A stretch of 64,000 nucleotides of DNA from JAVVHH01 sp965199665 (lineage in GTDB: Bacteria; Pseudomonadota; Alphaproteobacteria; Acetobacterales; Acetobacteraceae). This document shows positions 41,718-49,954 of this stretch, in pieces. The notes under the pieces were generated by a model, which was not told the DNA's origin, searched no databases, and saw nothing but the letters and a program-made list of their open reading frames with translations. The stretch's first letter is position 1; every line of letters starts with the position of its first letter. The stretch covers positions 372,001 to 436,000 of the forward strand of contig CBDASO010000001.1 of the NCBI GenBank assembly GCA_965199665.1. Reading direction: 5' to 3'. The translations under genes were made by a program, and so were the position numbers.

Positions 41718-44675
41718 ATGAGTTCCGTTCGCGGCCGTTCGCTCCCATTCCAGCTCGTCGTGCTCTGCCTCGGCCTGCTGCTACCGACCCTGGCCTTCGT
41801 CGGCCTGCTGCTCTGGCGGCTGGCCGATTCAGAGGCGACCCGGGCCGACGAGCAGGTGTTGGTTTCCTCCCGCGCGCTCGCCACCGCGCTGGATCGCGAG
41901 ATCGACGGCGTGCTGGCCACCTTGCAGGCACTGGCCACGTCGCCCAGCCTGCAATCCCGCGACCTCGGTGCCTTCTACGCGCAGATCAGCGAGGTGCATC
42001 GGGTCAACCACGTCCACATCGTGCTACGTGACCTGGACGGCCACGTGCTGCTGACCACCCGCGCGCCGCCCGGCACGACGGTTGTCGTGCCGCCGGCGCT
42101 GCGCGAGGCGGACCGGGTCGTGGTGGCGACCAACCGGCCGTTGGTCACGGACATGTTCAACGGCCCCACCACCGACGCGTCCGTGTTCCAGATCCTCGCC
42201 CGCCCGGTGCGCGTCGCCGACCAGCCGGCCTACATCCTGGGTGCCAGCCTGGAACCGGACTACCTCGCCAACGCGTTCCGGCGCGAGGGCCTGCCGCCAG
42301 CCTGGATCGGCAGCCTCGCCGACCGCAACCTCACCGTGGTCGCCCGCACCGCGGAGCAGGAGCGTTTCGTCGGCCAGCCCTCCTCCCCCGCGCTGCAGGA
42401 GCACGCGAAGGCGGCGTCGAGCGGCACCTATCGCGGCCTCAGCGTCGCCGGGGTGGACAGCCTGGTGGGCTTCACCCGGTCGGAGATGACGGGCTGGACG
42501 GCGTCGGTCAACGTCCCGGTCAGCATCGTCAACGCGCGGTTCCACCAGACGCTGAACCTCCTGCTGGCGTCCGGCGCGGTATTGACCCTGTTCGCCGGCG
42601 TGCTGACCGCCCTGGCGGGGCGGCGCATCATCGTGGCCACGCGCCGCCTGGCCACCGCGGCGGACGCGATCGGCGCCGGCCGATCGGTCGCACGGGTCGA
42701 GACGCCCATCGCGGAGATCAACCTGGTCGGCGACGCGCTGCACCGGGCTGCCGAGCATCTGGAGGAGCGCGCCCGCGAGCGCGACGCCGCCGAGGCCAGC
42801 GTCCGCGACAGCGAAGCACACCTGTCCGGTATCTTCGCCCAGACCGGCGCCGGGCTGGCGGAAGCCGAGCTGGACGGCACCATCATCAACACCAACGACC
42901 ACTACTGCGCCCTGGTCGGCCGCAGCGCGGACGAGCTCCGCGGCATGCGGCTGAGCGACATCACCCACCCGGAGGATTCCGCCACCAACGACGCCATCTT
43001 CCGCCGCGTGCTCGAGGGCGACGGCCCCGTCACCGCCGAGAAGCGCTTCGTGCGCGGCGACGGCGTGGTCGTCTTCGTCGCCAACACGGTCAGCCTGATC
43101 ACCGGGACCCGGCAGACGCTGCTCTCCGTCGCGATCGACATCTCCGAGCAAAAGCGCGTGGAGGCCGATCTGGCGGCCGCGCGCGACGCGGCGGAGGCGG
43201 CCAACCTGGCGAAGTCGAACTTCATCGCCAACATGAGCCATGAGCTGCGCACGCCGCTTTCCGCCATCATCGGCTACAGCGAGATGCTGAAGGAGGAGGT
43301 GGCCGACGGCACCGATCTGGCGGCGCTCGAAACCGACCTCGGCAAGATCGAGAGCAACGCCCGCCACCTGCTCGGGCTGATCAACGACGTGCTCGACCTC
43401 AGCAAGATCGAGAGCGGCAAGATGGAGGTGTTCGCCGAGACCTTCGCCGTGGAGCCCATGCTGCGCGACGTGGCCGCCACCGTGGACGGGCTGGTGCGCA
43501 AGAAGAACAACCAACTCGAGCTTCAGCTCGGCAGCGGGCTCGGCACCATGCATTCGGACGTGATCAAGATCCGCCAGGTGCTGCTCAACCTACTCAGCAA
43601 TGCGGCCAAGTTCAGCGAGAACGAGACCGTCACCCTGTCCGCCACGCGGGAGGCGGACACCCTGGTGTTCAGCGTGCGGGACCGCGGCATCGGCATGTCG
43701 GAGGAGCAGCTCGCCAAGCTGTTCCAGCGCTTCAGCCAGGCCGACGCATCCACCACGCGGCGCTTTGGCGGCACCGGACTGGGCCTGTCGATCACCAAGG
43801 CGTTCACCACCATGCTCGACGGCGCCATCGACGTCTCCAGCCAGCCCGGCGAAGGCAGCTGCTTCACCCTCCGCATCCCCGCCCACCGTGCGCCCGACGC
43901 GGCCACGCCGGACGCCGCGGCGCACGACGTCGCCGTGCCGGACGCGCTGCCCCAGGACGTCGTGCTCATCATCGACGATGACCCGGCCCAGCGCGACATC
44001 ATGCGCCGCTTTCTCGAGCGCGAGGGCTTCGCGGCCCACGCCGCCGCCGACGGCGTCAGCGGGCTCGACCTGGCGCGGAGGCTGCGGCCGCGCGCGATCC
44101 TGCTCGACGTGACCATGCCGGGCCTCGACGGCTGGTCCGTGCTGCGCCGGCTCAAGGCCGATGCGGAGCTGGCGTCGATCCCCGTCATCATGGTGACGTT
44201 CATCCATGATAACGGCCTGTCCGCCGCACTGGGCGCTGAGGACCACATCACCAAGCCGGTCCGCTGGGACGCATTCCGCAAGACCATGGACCGTTTCCGC
44301 GACCGCGACGGCGACGTGCTGATCGTCGACGACAACGAGGACGCGCGGTTGCAGATGCGGGCCGCGCTGGAGCGCGACGGCTGGACGGTCAGCGAGGCCG
44401 CCAATGGGCAGGAGGCGCTGGAGCAGGTCGCGCATCACCTGCCGCGCGTCGTCCTGCTCGACCTGGAGATGCCGGTGATGGACGGGTTCGCCTTCCTGCG
44501 AGCCTTTCACGAACGGCCGGGCTGCCATGACATTCCGGTAGTGGTTGTCACCGCGCGCGACCTGTCCCGCGCCGACCGCGACGCGCTGGAGGGCGCAAGC
44601 ACGGTCATCAGCAAGGCCGACGGCATGCGCAAGCTCGCCGCGAACGTGCTCGCGGCGACGCAACCTCATACATAA
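41718..44675 (+). CDS. Hybrid sensor histidine kinase with Cache, HAMP-like, PAS and two receiver domains
   Basis: A 985-residue membrane sensor. A first membrane helix (about 9-31) is followed by a periplasmic region of about 230 residues that looks like a double Cache domain, a second helix near 280-305 and a HAMP-like linker. A PAS domain (SEAHLSGIFAQTGAGLAEAE to SVAIDISEQK) precedes the kinase core. The phosphorylated His is at 508 in FIANMSHELRTPLSAI; ATP-binding boxes are LLNLLSNAAKFSE, RDRGIGM and FGGTGLGLSI. Two REC domains follow, with phosphoacceptor Asp at about 797 (ILLDVTMPG) and 915 (VLLDLEMPV). An Asp/Pro/Ala-rich linker joins kinase and REC1. There is no phosphotransfer domain or adjacent regulator gene. 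The ligand and output are unknown. Confidence 0.9.
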   Translation: MSSVRGRSLPFQLVVLCLGLLLPTLAFVGLLLWRLADSEATRADEQVLVSSRALATALDREIDGVLATLQALATSPSLQSRDLGAFYAQISEVHRVNHVHIVLRDLDGHVLLTTRAPPGTTVVVPPALREADRVVVATNRPLVTDMFNGPTTDASVFQILARPVRVADQPAYILGASLEPDYLANAFRREGLPPAWIGSLADRNLTVVARTAEQERFVGQPSSPALQEHAKAASSGTYRGLSVAGVDSLVGFTRSEMTGWTASVNVPVSIVNARFHQTLNLLLASGAVLTLFAGVLTALAGRRIIVATRRLATAADAIGAGRSVARVETPIAEINLVGDALHRAAEHLEERARERDAAEASVRDSEAHLSGIFAQTGAGLAEAELDGTIINTNDHYCALVGRSADELRGMRLSDITHPEDSATNDAIFRRVLEGDGPVTAEKRFVRGDGVVVFVANTVSLITGTRQTLLSVAIDISEQKRVEADLAAARDAAEAANLAKSNFIANMSHELRTPLSAIIGYSEMLKEEVADGTDLAALETDLGKIESNARHLLGLINDVLDLSKIESGKMEVFAETFAVEPMLRDVAATVDGLVRKKNNQLELQLGSGLGTMHSDVIKIRQVLLNLLSNAAKFSENETVTLSATREADTLVFSVRDRGIGMSEEQLAKLFQRFSQADASTTRRFGGTGLGLSITKAFTTMLDGAIDVSSQPGEGSCFTLRIPAHRAPDAATPDAAAHDVAVPDALPQDVVLIIDDDPAQRDIMRRFLEREGFAAHAAADGVSGLDLARRLRPRAILLDVTMPGLDGWSVLRRLKADAELASIPVIMVTFIHDNGLSAALGAEDHITKPVRWDAFRKTMDRFRDRDGDVLIVDDNEDARLQMRAALERDGWTVSEAANGQEALEQVAHHLPRVVLLDLEMPVMDGFAFLRAFHERPGCHDIPVVVVTARDLSRADRDALEGASTVISKADGMRKLAANVLAATQPHT

Positions 44676-44743
44676 ACGCATAAGTCATAGAACGTTGGCC
44701 CAAGTGTTCGGCGAGCCGTGGAACGTCTAACTGTCTGGCCATC

Positions 44744-44920
44744 ATGAAGCTTCAATGCATCGATCGGGCGATCCCGACCTCCGCCCTGCCCTTCGGCGTC
44801 TGCCCCTGTTGCGAAACCGTCTCGGACGAACGCAAATCCACCCCGCTCGACCTGCTCTACAGCACCGGCCAGGTCTTCACCGCGCTGGGCCTCTGCTGGA
44901 TGGTCCACTGCTTCGTCTGA
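44744..44920 (+). CDS. Small Cys-rich hypothetical protein
   Basis: A 58-residue ORF between the kinase and the LysR gene. It contains VCPCCETVSDERKS, a compact Cys cluster that could bind a metal, and ends with a hydrophobic stretch FTALGLCWMVHCFV carrying two more Cys. No clear ribosome site is visible, and no homologue is recognised. An overlapping minus-strand ORF exists but looks like an ordinary GC shadow. If real, its position suggests co-expression with the kinase. Confidence 0.35.
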   Translation: MKLQCIDRAIPTSALPFGVCPCCETVSDERKSTPLDLLYSTGQVFTALGLCWMVHCFV

Positions 44921-44982
44921 GCCGTCTCGCGCGTATCCCATTCGTCTGGTATGAGGCCGGCGCCTAGGGCTGTCCTGCCACC

Positions 44983-45900
44983 ATGGATCTCCTCGCCTCC
45001 CTCAGCGTGTTCGTCCGTGTCGCCGAGACGGGGTCGTTCTCCGCGGTTGCGCGCGAGCGCGGGGTGACCCAGCCGGCGATCTCCCGCCAGATCGCCGCGC
45101 TGGAAGAACATCTGGGCGCCCGGCTGGTGCACCGCACCACCCGCAATGTCGGGCTGACCGAAGACGGCCGCGACTTCCTTGGCCCCGCGCAGGTGGTGCT
45201 CGGTTCGCTCGAGGAGGCCGAGGCCGCGGTCGGCTCGCGCCATGCCGGCATCGGCGGCTCCGTGCGGGTCAGCGCGTCGGTGGTGTTCGGCCGCGTGATC
45301 ATCGCGCCGCGAATCCACAACCTGCTGCATCGACACCCCGGCCTCCTGATCGACCTGGTGGTGGACGACCCCAGCCGCGACCTCGTGCATGACGGGATCG
45401 ACCTGGCGGTGCGCTCCGGCGCGCTGGCCAGCGACAGCTCCTACGTCGCGCGGCGGATCGGCGCGTTCTCCGAGATCATCGTGGGCGCCCCGGCCTATCT
45501 CGACGCGCATCGCCCGCTGGAGCGGCCGGAGGACCTCGCCGCGCACCAGTGCATCCTGGACGACCGCGCGGCCCAGCGGGAGACCTGGACTCTGCACGGC
45601 CCCGACGGCCCGGTGGACATCCATGTCACCGGCCGCTTCCGCACCGACAGCTCGGACGCCAAGCGGGAGGCCGCGCTGGCCGGGCTGGGGCTGGCGACGT
45701 TGTCGGAGCTGCTTATACGCAACGAGATCCGCACGGGCGCATTGCGGCCGGTGCTGCCGCAATGGCAGTTCGCCCCCGTGCCGATCCATGCGATCTACCC
45801 GTCGCGCCGCAACCTGGCGCCGCGCGTCCGGGTGGTGCTCGACTTCCTGGTCGAGCAGCTGGTGGGCGACCCCCTCTTTTCGGACCTGTCCCGCCCATGA
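44983..45900 (+). CDS. LysR-family transcriptional regulator
   Basis: A 305-residue regulator. The winged HTH occupies residues 1-60 (VFVRVAETGSFSAVARERGV, TQPAISRQIAALEEHLGARL), followed by a type 2 periplasmic-binding effector domain. It resembles the large CrgA/DmlR-like subgroup (LVHRTTRNVGLTEDGRDFL). Its stop overlaps the ATG of the short-chain dehydrogenase, so the two are co-transcribed. It ends with LAPRVRVVLDFLVEQLVG, the same motif as the LysR fragment at position 1. Confidence 0.92.
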   Translation: MDLLASLSVFVRVAETGSFSAVARERGVTQPAISRQIAALEEHLGARLVHRTTRNVGLTEDGRDFLGPAQVVLGSLEEAEAAVGSRHAGIGGSVRVSASVVFGRVIIAPRIHNLLHRHPGLLIDLVVDDPSRDLVHDGIDLAVRSGALASDSSYVARRIGAFSEIIVGAPAYLDAHRPLERPEDLAAHQCILDDRAAQRETWTLHGPDGPVDIHVTGRFRTDSSDAKREAALAGLGLATLSELLIRNEIRTGALRPVLPQWQFAPVPIHAIYPSRRNLAPRVRVVLDFLVEQLVGDPLFSDLSRP

Positions 45901-46748
45901 GCGCCCTTCCAGTCGCCGTGCTGACCGGGTCGACGAGCGGCATCGGCCGCTTCATCGCGCGCGGCCTGGCAACGGCCGGGTTCCACCTGGTGCTGCCGGT
46001 GCGCGATGCCGCCAAGGGCGAGGCGCTGCGGGAGTGGCTGGGCGCGGCCGCCGCCGTCGAGCTGGTCCCGGCCGACCTGTCGCTGCTGGCGGACGTGCGC
46101 CGGGCCGCGCGGGCGATCGGCGAGCGGCACGGGTCGGTGGCGCTGCTGGTCAACAATGCCGGCGTGTTCCGCGCCCGGCGCGAGCGTACGGCGGAAGGCC
46201 ACGAGATGGTGCTGGCCGTCAATCACCTGGCGCCGCATTTGCTGACCCGGGAGCTGCTGCCCGCGCTGCTGGCCGGCGCACCGGCGCGGATCGTGACGGT
46301 GGGTTCCTCCACCTCCGACCGCGCCCGCATCGACCCTGACCGGCTGGAGCTCGAGCGTGGCTGGTCCATGACGGGGGCGTATGCGCAGTCCAAGCTCGCG
46401 GTCATGATGTCCACCTTCGAGACCGCCCGCCGCCTGTCCGGCACCGGCGTGGTCGCCAACGTGGTGCATCCCGGCGCCGTCGCCACCAGCCTGGTCCGCA
46501 GTGGCGGCCCCATCGGCCTGGCTTGGCGACTCATGGCGCCGTTCATCCGCACGGAGGAGCAGGGCGCCGCGCCGCCGCTGCACGTGGCGCTGTCGCCCGA
46601 GCTGGCCCGCACCACCGGGCGCTACTTCAAGAACCGCGCCCCCGTCGCCCCCAACAAGCGCGCCGGCGACCCGGTGTTGCTCCGCCGCGTGTGGGACGCC
46701 ACGGAGCAGCTGGTCGGATCAGGGCCACCAGGCCGGCCGCCGGCGTAG
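45897..46748 (+). CDS. Short-chain dehydrogenase/reductase (retinol dehydrogenase-like)
   Basis: A 283-residue NAD(P)-dependent oxidoreductase. Cofactor motif TGSTSGIGRFIA, NNAGVF, catalytic Ser region TVGSSTSD and YAQSK with the catalytic Tyr and Lys. The overall arrangement, with LAVNHLAPHLLTRELLPALL, follows retinol/WW-domain oxidoreductase-like SDRs. ATG overlaps the LysR stop (ATGA). Its end overlaps the convergent SDR at 46719 by 30 bases. Substrate unknown. Confidence 0.9.
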   Translation: MSALPVAVLTGSTSGIGRFIARGLATAGFHLVLPVRDAAKGEALREWLGAAAAVELVPADLSLLADVRRAARAIGERHGSVALLVNNAGVFRARRERTAEGHEMVLAVNHLAPHLLTRELLPALLAGAPARIVTVGSSTSDRARIDPDRLELERGWSMTGAYAQSKLAVMMSTFETARRLSGTGVVANVVHPGAVATSLVRSGGPIGLAWRLMAPFIRTEEQGAAPPLHVALSPELARTTGRYFKNRAPVAPNKRAGDPVLLRRVWDATEQLVGSGPPGRPPA

Positions 46749-47654
46749 CAGCCACATCTGCAAGCTCCACCGTCGCGACTCCGCGTCGAAGCTGCCATGC
46801 GCGCCGGAGGCGTGGGCGGAGGGGGCGAACAAGGTGGGCTCGCGCATCCGGCCCGTCACGTCGTCCTGCGTGAGCTGCCCGTCTATGCCGAGCCGGCCGA
46901 TCGCGCGGTTGACCAGGCCCGGCACCAGCCGCGATGCCAGCGAGAACAGCACGGTGATGCCGCTGACCCGGATCTCGCGATAGCGCCTTGTCGCGGCAAG
47001 CACGACGGCGTCGGCCACGATCTCCGGCTGGTAGACCGGCTTGGCCGGCCGCGGCGAGCCCGGCAGGTATGACGGCGCATGGGCGAAGAACGGCGTGTTG
47101 ACCGCCGGCGGGTAGATCGTCGTCAGCACGACACGCGAGCCGTCCCCCTCCAGCTCATGCCGCACGGAGTCGGTGAAGCCGCGCACCGCGTGCTTGGCCC
47201 CCGAGTAGGAGGACAGGAACGGCAACCCGCCGAATGCGATCGCCGAACACAGGTTGATGACCGTGCCGGCATCCCGCGGCACCAGCCGCTGCAGCGCCAC
47301 CCGCGTCCCATTGACCGTGCCGAGATACGTCACCGCCGTGACCCGGTGGAACTCGGCCGCGCTCACGTCGAGGAAGCGGCCATACACGCCGTTGCCGGCG
47401 CCGTTCACCCAAACGTCGAACGGGCCCAGCGCCGTCTCCAGCGCCGCCGCCGCCGCTTCCAGCGCCACCGGGTCGGACACGTCGGCCACGGCGAGGGCGG
47501 CCACCACGCCGGCGGCCGTCAGCTCGGCCACGATGGACCGCAGCCCAGCCGGCCCCCGCGCGATCACGCCGACCGACCAACCCGCCGCGCCGAACGCCGC
47601 CGCCGTCGCCCGCCCGATGCCGGACGACCCGCCGGTGATCACAACCGTTCCCAT
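46719..47654 (-). CDS. Short-chain dehydrogenase/reductase with C-terminal extension
   Basis: A 311-residue SDR. TGGSSGIGRATAAAF is the cofactor site, NGAGNGVYG replaces the usual NNAG, and the catalytic YSGAKHAV carries Tyr and Lys. About 70 residues after the core (VSGITVLFSLASRLVPGLV) contain a hydrophobic, possibly membrane-associated helix, as in other SDRs that act on lipids. ATG at 47654 starts directly with the first strand; the frame is open to 47762. Divergent from the glycosyltransferase at 47716. Confidence 0.88.
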   Translation of the reverse strand: MGTVVITGGSSGIGRATAAAFGAAGWSVGVIARGPAGLRSIVAELTAAGVVAALAVADVSDPVALEAAAAALETALGPFDVWVNGAGNGVYGRFLDVSAAEFHRVTAVTYLGTVNGTRVALQRLVPRDAGTVINLCSAIAFGGLPFLSSYSGAKHAVRGFTDSVRHELEGDGSRVVLTTIYPPAVNTPFFAHAPSYLPGSPRPAKPVYQPEIVADAVVLAATRRYREIRVSGITVLFSLASRLVPGLVNRAIGRLGIDGQLTQDDVTGRMREPTLFAPSAHASGAHGSFDAESRRWSLQMWLLRRRPAWWP

Positions 47655-47715
47655 TCGGGCCGTGTGTAGGCGGCGGACCTTTCCAACGCCACCCCGGCCG
47701 GTGTAGCGCCGGCCC

Positions 47716-48609
47716 ATGCCGCCCGGCCCGCACGATGTCGCCGCCCTTCTGATGGTCCGCAACGAGCAGGCGATCCTCGCCGGCGCGATCGGCCACCTGC
47801 TCCACCGCGTCGGCGTCCGGCGGATCTACGTCGTCGATAACGGCTCGACCGACGGCACCCCTGCCCTACTGCGCCGCATCGCCGCCGGAACCGGGCGCCT
47901 CCATGTGATCGAGGAGCCCGGCGAGTTCCGTCAGGACGAGGTGCTGACCGGCCTGGCCCGGCAAGCGGCCGCCGACGGCTTCGGCTGGGTGTTGCCCGCC
48001 GATGCCGACGAGTTCCTGTGGCTTCGGCCCGGCGCCTCGCTCGCGGCGCTGTGCCGGGACGAGGCGGTCGGCGGCTACCGGGTGCCGGTCTGCAACTTCA
48101 TGCAGGCCCGGCCGGTGCGGCGGGACGGGATGGGCGCGCTGCTGACCATGCTGGTGGCGGCGGTCCCGGTCGGCTCGGCCGCCGATGCGCGGGTCCGGGT
48201 CGGGTCGGGCGAGATCCCGTTCGTGCGCAGCAACTACCCCACCAAGCTCCTGCTCCGGACGGCGCCCTCGCTGCGGCTCACCTTCGGGCACCACGACGCG
48301 GCGGGCACGGCGGGCCCGCTGATCGACTTGGCAGCCGGCGAGTTGCTGCATGCGCCGATCCGTTCGCCGGGCTGCCTGCGCCGGCGGATGGCCGCGGCGC
48401 GCCGGGTCGAGCACGTGACGCCCGAACCGGGGCAGAGCTGGCACCTGAAACGCCTGCTGCCGATGGACGACGCCGAGCTGGCGCAGGAATGGCGGGCCAA
48501 CAGCTTCTCGCCGTTGCACCCGGTGCGGGCGGGCCAGACGCGATGGGACACGCGGCTGAGCCACATCGCGGTCCGGCAGCTCGGCTTCGCGCGCCGATAC
48601 GCGGGTTAG
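47716..48609 (+). CDS. Glycosyltransferase family 2-like protein
   Basis: A 297-residue protein with a GT-A fold: VAALLMVRNEQAILAGAIGH, YVVDNGSTDGTP and the metal-binding ADADEFLWL. It resembles the Glyco_tranf_2_4 group, which is common in surface polysaccharide synthesis, but the donor and acceptor are not known. ATG at 47716 is 61 bases from the divergent SDR start. No membrane segment is visible. It may help to decorate envelope glycans, as the acyltransferase at 4877 may do. Confidence 0.82.
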   Translation: MPPGPHDVAALLMVRNEQAILAGAIGHLLHRVGVRRIYVVDNGSTDGTPALLRRIAAGTGRLHVIEEPGEFRQDEVLTGLARQAAADGFGWVLPADADEFLWLRPGASLAALCRDEAVGGYRVPVCNFMQARPVRRDGMGALLTMLVAAVPVGSAADARVRVGSGEIPFVRSNYPTKLLLRTAPSLRLTFGHHDAAGTAGPLIDLAAGELLHAPIRSPGCLRRRMAAARRVEHVTPEPGQSWHLKRLLPMDDAELAQEWRANSFSPLHPVRAGQTRWDTRLSHIAVRQLGFARRYAG

Positions 48610-48616
48610 GCCCGGC

Positions 48617-49843
48617 TCAGCCGAGCCGGCAGGTGTGGAAGCGGCCCGCCTGCATGATCGCCGGCATGCCGCCGCCCGCGAGCACGGCGAGGTCGTCCAG
48701 CGGGTTGCCGTCCAGCACCAGTAGGTCGGCATGCGCACCCGGCCGCAGCGTGCCGAGCGTGCCCTCCGTGCGCGTGACCTGCGCGCCCACGGTGGTGGCG
48801 GAGCGGATGATGTCCAGGTTGCTCAGCACCTCGCGGCGCAGCAGGAATTCGCGGCCCTGGTCCACCTGCAACTCGCCGAGCAGGTCGCTGCCATAGGCAA
48901 CCGGCACCCCGGCGCGCTGGCAGATCTCCAGCGAGCGGAGGCCGCCATCGATGACCAAGTCGTTCTTGGCCAGCATGTCTCCCGTCATGCCGAACTCGGC
49001 CGCACGCTCGCGCATGGCGTAGTAGGCGACCAGGTTGGCGACCAGGAACATGCCCTTCTCGGCCATGAGCCGGGCCGATGCGTCGTCGATCAGGTTGCCG
49101 TGCTCGATCGTGCGCACCCCGGCTGCCGCGGCGCGGGCGATGGCTTCCGGCGTGTAAGCGTGGGCGCAGACGTATCGCCCGAAGGCGCGCGCCTCCTCCA
49201 CCGCGGCCGCGACCTCGCCATCCGAGAACTGCAACGAGTCCAGCGGGTCGTATGGCGACGCGACCCCGCCGGACATCATGATCTTCACCTGGTCGGCGCC
49301 CTGCCGCATCTGCTCGCGGACGGATTTGCGCACCTCGCTGACCCCGTCCGACACGCACATGGAGAACGCCATGGCGTTGCAGCAATGGCAGCGCCGGCCC
49401 CACACGTCCGTGCGGCGCCGCGGGTCCGAATGCCCGCCGGTCGGGCCGATCGCCTGCCCGGCGATGAACAAGCGCGGCCCCACGATCGATCCCTCGTCGA
49501 CCGCCTGTTTGATGCCCCAATCCGCGCCGCCGGTGTCGCGCACGGTCGTGAAGCCGCGATCCAACATGCCGCGCATCGAAGCCGCCGCGCGCGCCGTGCC
49601 GAGCGTGAGCGGCACCGATTCCAGCGCCCGCGTGTTGACCGCCGTCAGCATGACGTGGACATGGCTGTCGATCAGCCCGGGCATCACCACCCGCCCGCCG
49701 CAATCGACCACCGTCGCGCCGCCGGGCGCCAGCGTCTCGCCGACTTCCTGCACGCGGCCATCGGCGATGCGCAGCTGCATCCCCGGCTGGACCACGCCGG
49801 CCTCCGGCTCGAGCAGGGAAAGGTTACGGAGGAAATAGTCCAT
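48617..49843 (-). CDS. Amidohydrolase (Xaa-Pro dipeptidase/imidazolonepropionase-like)
   Basis: A 408-residue metal-dependent hydrolase. Metal ligands are visible in order: PGLIDSHVHVML, the carboxylated-Lys candidate in DQVKIMMSGG, VCAHAYTPEA, TIEHGNLID and VAYGSDLLG with the catalytic Asp. LRPGAHADLLVLDGNPLDD is the standard composite beta-sandwich end. A cluster GRRCHCCNAMAFSMC holds four Cys, unusual in this family. Monocistronic and divergent from the PrpD gene with 111 bases between, it probably serves the same catabolic pathway. Known relatives hydrolyse N-acylated Pro/Arg/Lys dipeptides. Confidence 0.88.
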   Translation of the reverse strand: MDYFLRNLSLLEPEAGVVQPGMQLRIADGRVQEVGETLAPGGATVVDCGGRVVMPGLIDSHVHVMLTAVNTRALESVPLTLGTARAAASMRGMLDRGFTTVRDTGGADWGIKQAVDEGSIVGPRLFIAGQAIGPTGGHSDPRRRTDVWGRRCHCCNAMAFSMCVSDGVSEVRKSVREQMRQGADQVKIMMSGGVASPYDPLDSLQFSDGEVAAAVEEARAFGRYVCAHAYTPEAIARAAAAGVRTIEHGNLIDDASARLMAEKGMFLVANLVAYYAMRERAAEFGMTGDMLAKNDLVIDGGLRSLEICQRAGVPVAYGSDLLGELQVDQGREFLLRREVLSNLDIIRSATTVGAQVTRTEGTLGTLRPGAHADLLVLDGNPLDDLAVLAGGGMPAIMQAGRFHTCRLG

Positions 49844-49954
49844 GTCGACTCCGAGTCGTTACCGATCCCGCGCGACCGATCCGATCCCGACCTTTCCACG
49901 GACCCTTCCGACCTGCAACAGATCGCAAGCCGCATGGCGAACGGGAGAAAGCGG

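Noticed and set aside
44666..44941. Minus-strand 91-codon ORF opposite the small Cys-rich ORF
   Set aside because: It lacks a ribosome site and overlaps the kinase end; composition is that of a shadow frame. The plus-strand ORF is the better, though weak, candidate.
48731..49954. Upstream extension of the PrpD reading frame by several hundred codons
   Set aside because: The extension is antisense to the amidohydrolase and has no homology; the start at 49955 has a ribosome site and the normal N-terminus.
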